NCBI GenBank assembly: GCA_907163345.1
Contig: CAJQUN010000035.1
Span: 5,887,973 to 5,951,972, forward strand
Direction: 5' to 3'
Length of the DNA stretch: 64,000 nt
DNA from: Haberlea rhodopensis
Lineage: Eukaryota; Streptophyta; Magnoliopsida; Lamiales; Gesneriaceae
Shown here: positions 46,810 through 58,600 of the stretch, piece after piece
Numbering within the stretch: the stretch's first letter is position 1
How the letters are laid out: each line of letters starts with the position of its first letter
Notes under the pieces: generated by a model
Told to the model about the DNA's origin: nothing
The model's database searches: none
Seen by the model: only the letters and a program-made list of their open reading frames with translations
Position numbers and translations under genes: made by a program

Positions 46810-47552
46810 CTGAAATAAAAGCACAAGTGTGAATAGGCATGCTGATACTTTTTTATCATCATTTTGACTCTTCTTTCCAACGGTGAACTGATTTCGATGC
46901 TAACATCGACACTCAATAGGTTACAATCAGAGGCGGCTCAAACTTTTTGGAGGTCTTAGTGCCCCTCAAACTTTTTGGAGGCCATGACCATTTATTAATG
47001 TCTATAACTATGTAGGGTCTTCCTACCTTAACATCATTTTAATAGCGCATTATGAACTAAACATGTATTAGAGACATCTTAGAGTTCTGGTTGCTTTGTG
47101 AGCTTAATGTAATTACAGGCCAAAATGAAATTTCAATAGTTAGTTAATTACATTCCCCAAAAAGAATGCTAAGGCTAACAAAAATCCTGTATCTATCTTC
47201 TTATGCTCCTTTAGCTCACCATCTCAACCCGACCCTTAGTCTCGATCCAAAAGTGTACCTACAGGAACAACCCATCGTGAGCATGTACATCGATACTTAA
47301 CATCATGAATTAACGGCATATAATAATGCATGGAATTAATTGATAACATATACTTCCTGTTTAATAGTACTATCCTTCCTTGGGTGTCCCTGTGTCATAG
47401 TTACGCATATAACCATTAGCTCAAGACATGAGTGAATAACATCATATTTCGTATATAAGCTCACAACAATCCATGTTAATTAGAAATGGGACTGTCCGGG
47501 TTCTATTATGACAGCGGCACAATTGGCCCCCTCGCTCGACATAACACATCTT

Positions 47553-47700
47553 ATGATACCCATCGCTACGCCTTGATAGCGGATGTATCCCTTATTCAGC
47601 GGATGATACCCATCGCTACGCCTTGATAGCGGATGTACCCCATCGCTCAGCGGATGATACCCATCGCTACACTTAGCGGATGTACCCCATCGCTCAGTTA
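47553..47700. repeat. About 50-bp tandem repeat in LTR X2, three copies
   Basis: GATACCCATCGCTAC recurs at 47554, 47604 and 47655, with AGCGGATGTA following. It occupies the place taken by the unrelated 59-bp repeat in X1. Confidence 0.85.
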
Positions 47701-48153
47701 TGTGAGCGGCAAGACCTTCCTCGCTTGCCCATAATAGTCACCGGACATTCAACCACTCTAAGTAGCATAGTCAAACATGCGTCATCATTTTATAAACATT
47801 ATCATCTCAAACGTCGTCATCTTATCATAATTGTCATCATAACATCATATCATCTTTGTTTACCACAACATCATCATCATAACTTATTCATCATAGTCAT
47901 CATAATCATCATCATAATTACTCATGCAATTAATGCAAGGTCATAGTTTAGGAATGTGTTACCGTATGATGCTCGTACGTTTCTTACGTACCTTAATTCC
48001 AAAAGGAGGAGAAATTGTGGAACTTTATCTCCTTGAGGTTGTTGGTGCCTGGGATGGTTCTACACAACCATACAATTCATTATTAGAAGTTAAACAATAG
48101 CCCGATACCAAAAATTTAACAAAAATCAACATTTTTCAACTTTTGAACAGTGG

Positions 48154-48362
48154 CGATCGATCGCTCAAAATGAGGCGATCGATCGCCCGATTTTTCTCTT
48201 AGCGGCGATCGATCGCTTAAAATGAGGCGATCGATCGCCTGATGTTCATTTGGCTACTGGACGTTGGCGATCGATCGCGCCATTTGAGGCGATCGATCGC
48301 CTATCCCCTTCTTCGCGTACTGCCCCTCGGCGATCGATCGCTGCTTTTGTAGCGATCGATCG
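48154..48362. repeat. Four paired CGATCGATCG palindromes in LTR X2
   Basis: Palindromes start at 48154/48176, 48206/48228, 48268/48290 and 48331/48353. Every pair is offset exactly 22 bp. Pairs recur at 52, 62 and 63 bp. Gaps read CTCAAAATGAGG, CTTAAAATGAGG, CGCCATTTGAGG and CTGCTTTTGTAG. Confidence 0.97.
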
Positions 48363-49414
48363 CCACTTACAGTGGCCGCGATTTCACCATTTCCATGTGT
48401 ATTTTGCAAGCTTATCTTCATACCCTACAACATCAAACTTCCTAACAACAACAATAACATCATAACACATTAAAACCCACTTAAAACACTTCAAAAATCA
48501 TACCCCAACTATAAACAACACATACCCATATAAATCCATTTCAAACCCTCCAAAAACCAATACAAACTCAATTAAAACTTTACAAAAGCTTCAAGGAGTG
48601 ATATATATACATCATAGGGCTTAAATCTTACCAAGAATCACAAGAGTGGAGCTTTTGCAAGGATTTCCTTCTCACTTTTAGGGCAAAAACGAAAATGAGG
48701 GGAAAGGGGGTTGTTGGGAGAGTGATTTTTGGGGATTGAGTTTAAAGAGTAAAATGGGGTAAAGATGGTGGGTTAAGTGTTAAATCTTATATTTAACTTG
48801 CACCCCAATAATTCATCATGATGTACATAAAATACTTTAACATGGTAAGCATTTATAAAATGCAACCAACATCGTTAAATCCATATCACCCTCATAATTA
48901 AAATCAACATCATTTAAATCACGTTAATTCTTCATTTCCCACACACATCTCAATCATCGTAATAAATCATCATATAAGCATAGTTAATGTCCAAGTTACC
49001 ATTAATTAATTTCGGGGCATCACAAACTAATACACCTAGGAATTGAAGGCCTTGTTGGAATTGAAGGGCTAAGGACAAACGTTTTAGAAGCATAGTGGTT
49101 GAGCCGTCCCTGGTTACAATATCGATCATGCACACTTGGTGGCAGATCCACTTCATTTGTTCAGTTTACTACAAAATACAGTCAGAAAACTAGTTTAAAA
49201 GCCGATATACCATATTCACTCCTCACCAAACATTATAACAGTCATAGTCCCCCATTATTAGCATAATTTCAGCCATAGATCATGCCAATTGAGTAGATGA
49301 CTCTGCCTGCATCCCCCTTTGCTTCATTTTATACACAAACAAGTAAATTGTAATCTCTTCTAGCAATGGACTGAAGGAACTATTTATCACTTCAATTTCA
49401 CTACAAGCAAAATT

Positions 49415-49600
49415 CAGGCAACCTTTAGTAGGTTGTTTCCTGCCAACAGTGTTGCTTGCCATCTATTGAAAATACTAATTGAAGAACATAATAAACTCAC
49501 GTGAGAAGATGCCATCTGCTTTTGCCACATCTCCTCCTCAAATTTCATCTTGCTTCCATATTCTGTCTGTCATGCCTCAAATTGTCTCCATCAATTTTAT
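49415..49600 (-). pseudogene. Class VIII myosin, upstream tail exon remnants
   Basis: The minus strand encodes EYGSKMKFEEEMWQKQMASS followed by a possible donor at about 49503, preceded by QFEA and an in-frame TGA where the family has Trp. A second short piece at about 49463-49420 reads ASNTVGRKQPTK. Plant class VIII myosin tails have mEEmWQKQMasLq and ASDNT.Gq segments in this order, just before the exon at 46404. It is separated from that exon by the hAT MITE and solo LTR X2. Confidence 0.65.
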
Positions 49601-51194
49601 CTCAACTTGTATATCACCGAATTCAGTAGAATCTGGTATCTCTGGATAGGTATCAGAATAAGCTAAGTCCGTAATCAAAGCATACACAATTTTTGAAAAC
49701 CTCAAAGGCCTATGTTGTCCAGTTATCCAGAACTCGAATTGGTCTTTGCTACCCCATCAAGGTAGTGCTCCCATGGAGTAGATCTATTGGATGTGTATGT
49801 TCGCATCCAATATTGAGGGGAATACATTTATCCAATGGATGAGACTACCCCATGAGATAGCCAAGAATAAACCCCAGAACTCTTCGAATAAAACTCGTGT
49901 CAAGTTGTCTAATCGTCAACTACCATATGATTTGACTAGATAAATTGTAGTATTCCCAGTATTTAATAAGATAACAGAATAGGCTTCTAAAGACCATAAA
50001 GTCTATCTGAGTCTCATTCAAACACACCAAAATAATATGTTGCACTTTACTATATTTAGATAGTAAATTTAATTTACAGTCAAAATGTATTAAGTTTAAA
50101 TGATTAGAGATACAAAAGATTAAGAATTTGAAAATCTTCAATGTTTTTTAATATTGGTTCAATTCAACATAGTTTTCTCAACAAATTTTGATTTAGGAGT
50201 CCAATTCATAACTCAATACAATATCTGATTCAAAGAGACCGAAAAAATATATATAATGTGACCAATATGGAAATTCGGTGTCACCCTTAGGGTTTTATCC
50301 TAAAATGTGTGGGACACACTGTCCCAAATGATTTTCAGTCATTGATGACCCCGACTGTAGCATCGAATTTCAAGACCAATGCGGCCCAAGTTCTGTGCGG
50401 TTGAAGGTATGTACAAACTAAAGTAATTTGCTACATAAAATAATACTACAATTCAAGTCAAAACAACCGAAATTCAAACCATTGTGTCTGAAATTTTAAA
50501 TAATGCAACCGGAATTTTAAACAAAGCGACTGAAATCTTCGACAATGCCACCCATTGTTAAACAATGAGAAGAAAATTATCCACAATGCCACCAAAATTT
50601 TAACCGAGATTTTAGACACTGCACCAATGGGTTTTTTGAGGGCGGGGGAACGACATCGTGCGACACGTGTGTAAATATTATGCTTCTCACTCGTTAAAAT
50701 TGATTAATTATAATGAATGATAACAGATGTTTTTATTATTATTATTACTAATGACTTATATTTTTTTATTATATGTAAGTTGGTAAAATTATGCATATAA
50801 TGAGGTAAAATGTCGTTAAGTAACGTTAACTATAGGAATGCAATATTTATTTATACTCCTTTTAGTATGACTATTCTAATTTCATCAAAATTTCGTATCT
50901 GGAAAATGGCTTACCATAATAAATTAATAGATTTAAATTGCTAGTCTGGTCTATTTGTTTTATAAAGTAAATTATGCAATTTTTTCCAATTTAAAAAATT
51001 CAATGTAATCTTGTATTTATTTTTAGTATCAATTTTAGTTCGTATGGTCGAAATATCCTTAAAACATTTTTATAAAAAGAAACTAAAGCTAATTGGTAGG
51101 TAATAGTTAGAGCTAAGAGATAGAATTTGGCACCTAAAAACGTTTTACATTTATTTAGTATAAATAAATATGATTCACGGATATACATAACAAT
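49601..51194. other. Intergenic DNA with a degenerate minisatellite
   Basis: No gene supported. At about 50455-50640 a degenerate repeat of roughly 21 bp (variants of AATGCAACCGGAATTTTAAA) is visible. The remainder is AT-rich. Confidence 0.55.
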
Positions 51195-51266
51195 GGTCCC
51201 ATGGTCTAGTGGTGAGGACATTGGACTCTGAATCCAGTAACCCGAGTTCAAATCTCGGTGGGACCT
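51195..51266 (+). tRNA. tRNA-Gln, anticodon CUG
   Basis: 72 nt. Acceptor stem GGTCCCA pairs perfectly with TGGGACC (51259-51265), discriminator T at 51266. Anticodon stem TTGGA/TCCAG with loop CTCTGAA; anticodon CTG at 51228-51230. T arm CCGAGTTCAAATCTCGG. A box TGGTCTAGTGG and B box GAGTTCAAATC are intact. A T7 run at 51275-51281 can terminate polymerase III. No intron. It appears functional. Confidence 0.95.
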
Positions 51267-51427
51267 TTCCTTCATTTTTTTCCCTCCCTCCCTCCTTCCC
51301 TCCCCATCTTAAATCTTTGATATTTAATTTTATTAAAATTAAATTAAGCAAACCATTTGAACCACATCTGATTTATACTTCAAAACAAACTACGCAAATT
51401 CTTTTAAATAGATTATGTTTAGTTTGG

Positions 51428-52151
51428 AGTGTTTTGAAAATCGGTCCGAACCGGTCGATTCAACTAGTTTAACCTGTAACCAGTGCTTGATCCGATTCAG
51501 TTGACCCTTCAAAATCACCCTGATAAAAAAACAGTGGGAACCATATTAAACCGATAAAAAACCGGTTCAACAAGTGAACTGGTTGACTGGTTGAACCAGT
51601 ATGTTCCTTCATTTTTCTTTCCTTTTTAAAATTTTAATTCGTTTTTATTTTTTAAAAATTATAAATCAAATTTGTAGAACAAAATATATTATATATAATT
51701 TATTGTTATTGAAATGATCACAAAATAATATTTTATGCGTGTCTTGTATATTATATATAAACATGCTTAGTTTCTCGTAAATTATAATATATGTGAATAA
51801 TTTCATAATATTTTAAATATTTTATTATAATTTTGGGATATTGATTTTTTTTAGCATTATTTGTTGTTTTTTAAATGTTTTATTATTATTATTATTATTT
51901 TATGTTAGACATTTCATTTTATCTGATTTTTTAAGTTTGACATGTTATGTCGGTGTAACGATATTTTTTTATTGTGAACAACTTGAAACTATAGCAAAAT
52001 ATATGGTATATATATTTTACAAAACTTAAAATAGATATTACATAATGCTGACATCATCACCTGTTGAATCAATGGTTCAACCGGTTGAACCGATCGAACC
52101 TGTAACCAGTAAGAGCATCGATTTCATGTCCGGTCCGGTTTTGAGAACACT
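51428..52151. mobile_element. Putative non-autonomous DNA transposon with imperfect TIRs
   Basis: The left end AGTGTTTTGAAAATCGGTCC and the complement of the right end AGTGTTCTCAAAACCGGACC match at most positions. Subterminal repeats around CCGGTTGAAC and ACCTGTAACCAGT occur at both sides. No TSD was confirmed and no transposase is encoded; the interior is AT-rich. Confidence 0.5.
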
Positions 52152-52670
52152 GATTGAAACAAACCATTTTTTTTGGAAATGATAGATTCTCCCAAAAACC
52201 AAACTGGGCAACTCTCTTTGAAACGTGAAATGGTTTTAATTCTATATTAGAGGGCAATGACGAAGTTCTTTCACTTCCTTTTGTTTGGTTTAAAAAAATA
52301 GACAATTGAAATGATAAATGCTTTACGGAACAAATGAAACCGAAGATATGGCACAATCGTGGAAGGTTTGGAACGGTGGGGACGAAGAATGTGGATCGAA
52401 CTAAGTATGAAGTTAAACAGAAAAACAACCACTTTCGTTTCATTCGGACAAATTGTAGACAACAAATCCATATTTTTCAGTCTCCACTGAGGCCTAAATG
52501 CAACACTACTTGAATCACTACATTGAGTTTTGAAAACTGAATTTCCAAAATTGGATTAATAAACTAAAAATCATGAAATAATTTGAAATATATCGATGCA
52601 ACAACATGATCAATGGAAGAGATCGACGCACTTTGTAATACTTTACAACATATGGCACTAAAGAAAGAGA
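52152..52670. other. 3' flank of the TRS130-like gene
   Basis: AT-rich; presumably contains the 3' UTR. No other gene seen. Confidence 0.5.
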
Positions 52671-55600
52671 TCAAGCAGGTGTACAGAAAGAGGAGCTAAG
52701 TGCAGGAGGCAAGACACAAACCAAATGAGGTCCAGATGGATTGCAGCTTATATTTGTTTCATCGACGTTTGGCAAGCCAAGTTGAGGGGGACAAACATAT
52801 CCAGCCACCAACGGCAAGAACAATATTGAGACCACGATTCTGGAACCTGAAGAAAAATATGAAAATAAGTAAGGATGATCTATTGCTAAGGAAGAAAAAG
52901 GGAAGAGGAAAATAATTAAGGATGTAGAGATGCCTTGTTTTGTGGAGAGTGAAATGCATCCACTTTTTCTTCCAGCAACCATCCAGTTCTCAGGATTAGC
53001 ACTGACTTTGTATAACATGTCCTCCTGTCACGAGAAAGAAAAAAGACGTTCCAGTGGAGTATGTTTCTATTGCAATTTAGTATCATATTATTTGACATGA
53101 GCAGTAGAATCTTGGCCAGTTTTCTTCTGTAAGTTATAATGGCTAAACTGTCATTTCAAGGAACTATATGTTAAATGGGCAACCGAAAACATGATCATAG
53201 ATAATTAATCATTACAAATGAGACTCCTCGCTACAATATGACGTCCACATGGCTGGAATGAATCGGCTCATTGACATTTTAGCTCGATTATTTAATAAAA
53301 ACAAAATCTTAAATCACTCACCAAGTTGTCAGAAGCACCATTCTCCAAATTCTTCAACCGTTCGACCCTCCATTCAATGTTCACAAGCTGTCCAACTCGG
53401 AGACCACTTGAAGGGAGAGGAAGGAAACCAACAGCAAGGCAAGGGCCCAGCACTGGTCTCTGCAAAGTAAGGGCACTCCTAAAGGTGAAAAATAGCTCAT
53501 CGTCACTACCAGGTTCTGAAAGTTCATCGGCTACAGGAGTGTGAGCTCCAAGTTTTCTGGATCCATATATTTTGTATCTGATATTTAATATACTATCTGG
53601 ACGCAACTCCTTTGTATCATCTGTATAAGGAAGTTATACTAGATAAATAACAAAATAAAGCAGTGGTAGACCATGCAAGCTTATCTAAAATATTGTAGAA
53701 ACTTTAATATAGTTTAAGCAAGTACATCTGATTATGATAAATCATCACAAATTTTTTTGTGTTTGATCAAGAAAATTTTCCCAAGTGCCACTATAAGAAG
53801 CAATGGAAATTTTGCTGATTGAATTAATTAATTTATCTAAAACTAAGGAGCCATCTACAGGATCAAAAGGGTCCGAGGTGCAAGGGTTGAACGATGCCAA
53901 GCTCTGTAATATTAGGTTAAATGGTTGATTCCTAGCAAGTACCATAACCATTCAATCAGTTATATTCCTGTGTACTCCAATTAATTTCAACATGTTTATA
54001 CTTTACAGTAGTAATAATTTCTTTGAAATTTTGAAAGACTTGTGAGTCCACTGATGTATGTCTATAACAATATGAATACAGTGCAGTGAGTGAACAAAGA
54101 AATTGACTTTATTGCCTCTTTACCCACCTCTCCTCGAATTCAAAAAAAAATCCTATCTTACCTCCCTCCTCCCTTACCGATGATCCTCTAAATCAACAGG
54201 TAAAATCTAGTATTTGCTTTAAATAAAAAGAATATTGCCTTCTACAAATCTTTATGCAATCCTAATGATCTCGAGGAAATTGAGGGGTATGTTGTAGATT
54301 CTTCAAATTTTTATCCTCCTAATTGCGGTAATCATACCTCCTCATATATTTTTAATTGTGATCCCTTTAATTTGTGCTTGTGTTGCTTCTCGACTTAATG
54401 GTTGTAATGTTGTCTCATCAAAATTATGTTTTTTTACTAAGTGTTTTTTAAATGTTCCGGTGCCTCCACTGGAACCACCGGCTTTATATGAATACTGGAT
54501 CTTACATAATTTACATATTGCAACAGATTCATTAGTACCTTCTTTTTGACCGAGTTCAAAGTGATCTCATATCTTACTTCTTTTGGCACGAGTAGGTAGT
54601 CTACTTGCTGCTGTAGTGGCTCCGGATGACTCCACATGTTGTCTTTCTTGGGCTTGGGCAGCAACAGGTTCGGCAGGTTGTTGGGGTTGTTGTGGTTCGA
54701 CATTCATAGAAGAACCACCAACATCGAGGTCAGCAAAAAATCATAACTCTCATTTAACTCAGGAATTGGCACAGACAAATTCATTGCAGAAGATGAACTC
54801 AGTGATAGACGACCCGGAACGAGACCCCGACTACGACTCCGGCTACGACCAGCACCACTGCTAGATGAAGATGCCATTATGATATAAGACTATAAGTAAA
54901 TTGTAAATAGCACAATTGAGAGAAAAATATGAGAGTGAAGTAATTTTCGTTACAAGAATTGTTATGAAACAATACACAACACAACATCCCCTATTTATAG
55001 TTTTTTTTTTTTATTAAAAATTTAAAAAAAAAAAAAAATTAAAAGTTAACGTTGGCAACGGCTAAGAGCCGTTGCCAACGTTAACAATATCGTTAACATT
55101 GTTAACGTTGAAGGCAACGTTAACAAATGTTAACGTTGCCTTCAACAATTTTTAATTTTTTTTTTATTTTTTTATTTTTATTTTATAATCTACCGGTTTC
55201 GGTTTCGGAACCGGAACCGGACTGGTAGGACCGGAACCGGCGGTCCTACCGGTTTGGTTCTTCGGAACCGCCCCGGACCGGTTTCTAACCGGTTCCGAGG
55301 CGAACCGGAACCGTTAAGTCCGGTTCCGGTTTCGGACCGGACTTAACGGTCCGAATCCGGGCCGGGTCCGGTTTGACCCGGCCCGGTAAGCAGCCCTACC
55401 TCATCCCCTATTAAAAAAATCCCTCTTAGTTCTTAATCTCTCAAAATTAAGTTGGATAATCCTCAACCAAATTTCAATATTTCATCTGAACCTAACCTTT
55501 CGAAAATTGATTTTGACCTATTGGGTAATCTAATTAACCTCTCGGGTCCTGGAACTTCTATCTTTAGCAGGCCAAGTTTCATTCCGGGCAATGCTCCCTT

Positions 55601-58600
55601 GGTGTCGGCCACCACTCTTCCACACAAGGGGAACTTGACTCAACCTGATAATCTTGGGCCAGACACTTTGGGAGACGAGGAAAATGGGTCGGTCATCTTG
55701 AATATTCACCAAGACATTTTGAGCAGGTCGGCATTAGGGTCGGGTAGCCTCGGTCTTTCTTCGGACAGTCCAGCTCCTGGCTTTCCCGAGCCCCTATATC
55801 GTGTTCAAGATGAGGCTTGGTCTCAACTCCTTCAAATCCATATTTAAATCCTCCATCGAAGTCCAAGCCGTTAATCAAATTGGGTTTTCCTAAATAATAA
55901 AAAAGCAGGTTTCTTAAGGATGTATCCAAAAAACCCATGAGTACATGTTGATAAAGATTGAGAAGATCAAGTATGGTGATATTTTCTTTCTTTAACTAAA
56001 GATTTGATTTGTTTAGATTTGATTCCTTATTTTTAGATAAGTAGTCTTCCATATAAAGAAGACACAAAAGATTGCATATTTTTATGATTGTGAAACACAA
56101 TGAGAGCATTATATCTCCCAATTTTCTTCTTTTTGGTATCAGAGTAGTAAAGGCAATTTTTTTTCCCGTTTCACAAACACACTGCAATGGCGAAGACATC
56201 ATTTTCTAGAGTGTTTGATGGTTCGACGATGAAAACTTCCTCAACCAATTCGCCGCCTACCCCAAATACTAACTCCACTGGCACTTTGCAAATGACTAAT
56301 CACAAATTAACCGGCCGCAATTTCCTTCAATGGTCTAGGTCGATTCAATTGGTCATTCGTGGCAAGGGCAAATATGGATACCTTGATGGATCAACTGCCC
56401 CTCCCTCGACCACTGATCCATCATTCTCACTTTGGGATGTACAAAACTCCATGGTGATGGCTTGGCTTCTAGAATCCATGGACGAAACCATTGGCAATAC
56501 GTATCTTTTCCACCCTACGGCCAAGGATATATGGGACGCTGTCTCATTGGCGTACTCTGACCTCGAAGACTCCTCCCATGTCTTTCGTAACCAGGCCCAG
56601 AACGTGAAACAATGGGACAACTCCGTAACCCATTACTTCAGTTCGCTAAAACGAATATGGCAAGAATTGGACTTGTTTATGGTCTGTGATTGGAAACACC
56701 GTGATGACGCTGTCCTATATCGAATGATGCTCGCCAAAGATTGAGTTTATGATTTTTTGGCGGAATTACATCGAGATTTAGATGAGGTTCGAGGCAGAAT
56801 TTTGGGATTGACGCCCCTACCTGCTATTGATGAAGTCTTTGCCATAATCCGTCGGGAGGAAAGTCGTAAACGTGTGATGCTTTCCTGCAATTCCCCAAGC
56901 CCTGAATCTTCGGTTCTTCTCACCCACAATTCTGCCGATAGTGCTGGTTCACATAGCAAGGATGGAAAACCATGGTGTGAACGGTGTAAACGACACTACC
57001 ATACTGTGGATACTTGCTGCAAAATCCATGGAAAGCCAGTCGATTGGGTTCCGAATAAATTCACGGGTCAGGAAAAGAAAGGACCACAGGCTGCAGTTTC
57101 ATTGAACTCTCCGCCGCCAACCTCTAATGCTGCCTTCTCACAAACCCAACTTGAACAAATTATGAAACTCCTTTCTACTGGCAGCAACAACTCTTCACTG
57201 GTTGCTGCAAGAGGTACAATACCTACGGCCCTTAGGGATCTTCATCAGCCGGGTGAGTCTTGGATAATTGATTCTGGAGCATCGAATCATATTTCTTCAT
57301 GTAAGGATTTATATAGTACACATTTGTCCATATCGGTTATTCAACGGGTCAAAATCGCTGATGGTTCTTATGCCTCGGTTGTTGGCATTGGGAATATTTC
57401 CCTCAATTCATGTTTATCTCTTACTAATGTGTTATATGTGCCTACCTTATCATGCAATTTACTCTCGATCCACAAGTTGACCAAGGATTTGTATTGTTCT
57501 GTCTATTTCACACCGTCTTACTTGTATTTTTCATGACTGGAGTTCGAGGAGGAGGATTGACAGTGCTAAGGCTATTTCTGGACTCTATTACCTTGAGGAT
57601 GATTCTTTCATGAGCCATCTCGTCCATAATCCAACGACAACTTCATCTTTATCACGTACACAACGGATCATGCTTCTGCATTTTAGACTAGGTCATCCAA
57701 ATTTTGCATACTTAAAACGCTGGTTTCCTAATCTGTTTAGGACTAATGATTTTTTCCAATGCAAGATTTGTCAATTATCTAAACATACTCGGGTTTTTTT
57801 CCCTCCTGTTTCGTATCAATCTTCAACACCGTTTACTTTAGTTCTTAGTGATGTTTGGGGCCCCTCCCGTCTGCTTACTACTTCTAATGAACGAAGGTTT
57901 ATTTTCTTTTACGGATGATCATACTCGTCTTTGTTGGGTTAATCTTTTAAAAGACAAGTCTGAGGCTGGCCAAGTGTTTCATAATTTTTACTTGATTAAG
58001 ACACAATTTAATACATCGATTAAGATCTTATGTACCGATAATGGCTCCGAGTCTTCATGATTTTGTGATTGACAATGGCCTCATTTACCAAAGTTCTTGT
58101 GTTAACACAACTCAACTAAATGGTACTTCCGAACATAAAAATCGACACCTATTAGAAGTTGCTCGTTCCCTTTTGTTCACTTCAAATGTCCCCAAATATT
58201 TTTGGGGTGATGCACTATTAACTGCATGCTATTTAATTAATAGGATGCCATCTCGCGTTCTAAAGTTTCAATCTCCTTTGGAATGTTTGTATACCTTTTA
58301 CCCAGATCATCGATCGTTCTCCAACCTAGATCTTAGGGTGTTTGGTTGCACATCCTTCGTGCATGTTCATGATCAAAGTCGGAGTAATCACACAAATGCA
58401 TAATTTTGGGTTACTCATCCACCCAAAAGGGGTATAGGTGATATTCTACTACTATGAGAAAATACTTCATCTCTTCTCTAGAGATGTCATTTGAATCCAA
58501 ACCTTACTTCCCAAAACATCAAACGGCTATCCATAGTCAGGGGGAGCTTCCCTCCTATGACCCAGCCACGGTCCTTCCCCGTGCTTGGGATTCCAGTGGG

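Larger units (their letters stand above)
47011..49024 (-). repeat. Solo LTR X2 (family X)
   Basis: Plus-strand ends TGTAGGGTCTTCC and GGGGCATCACA, TSD AACTA at 47006-47010 and 49025-49029. 2,014 bp, related to X1 (23471-26158) along its length except for a different tandem-repeat segment. Four palindrome pairs are conserved. Confidence 0.9.
46928..49112. mobile_element. hAT-type MITE split by solo LTR X2
   Basis: Terminal inverted repeats CAGAGGCGGCTCAA (46928) and TTGAGCCGTCCCTG (ends 49112), with a perfect 8-bp TSD GTTACAAT at 46920-46927 and 49113-49120. Removing the solo LTR leaves an element of about 166 bp with no coding capacity. Confidence 0.9.

Noticed and set aside
51209..51472. 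Plus-strand frame running through the tRNA gene
   Set aside because: It starts within the tRNA and continues into a poly-pyrimidine stretch; the tRNA explains the sequence.
54583..54864. Plus-strand frame with Cys/Trp-rich start
   Set aside because: Antisense shadow of the minus-strand hAT N-terminal coding region.
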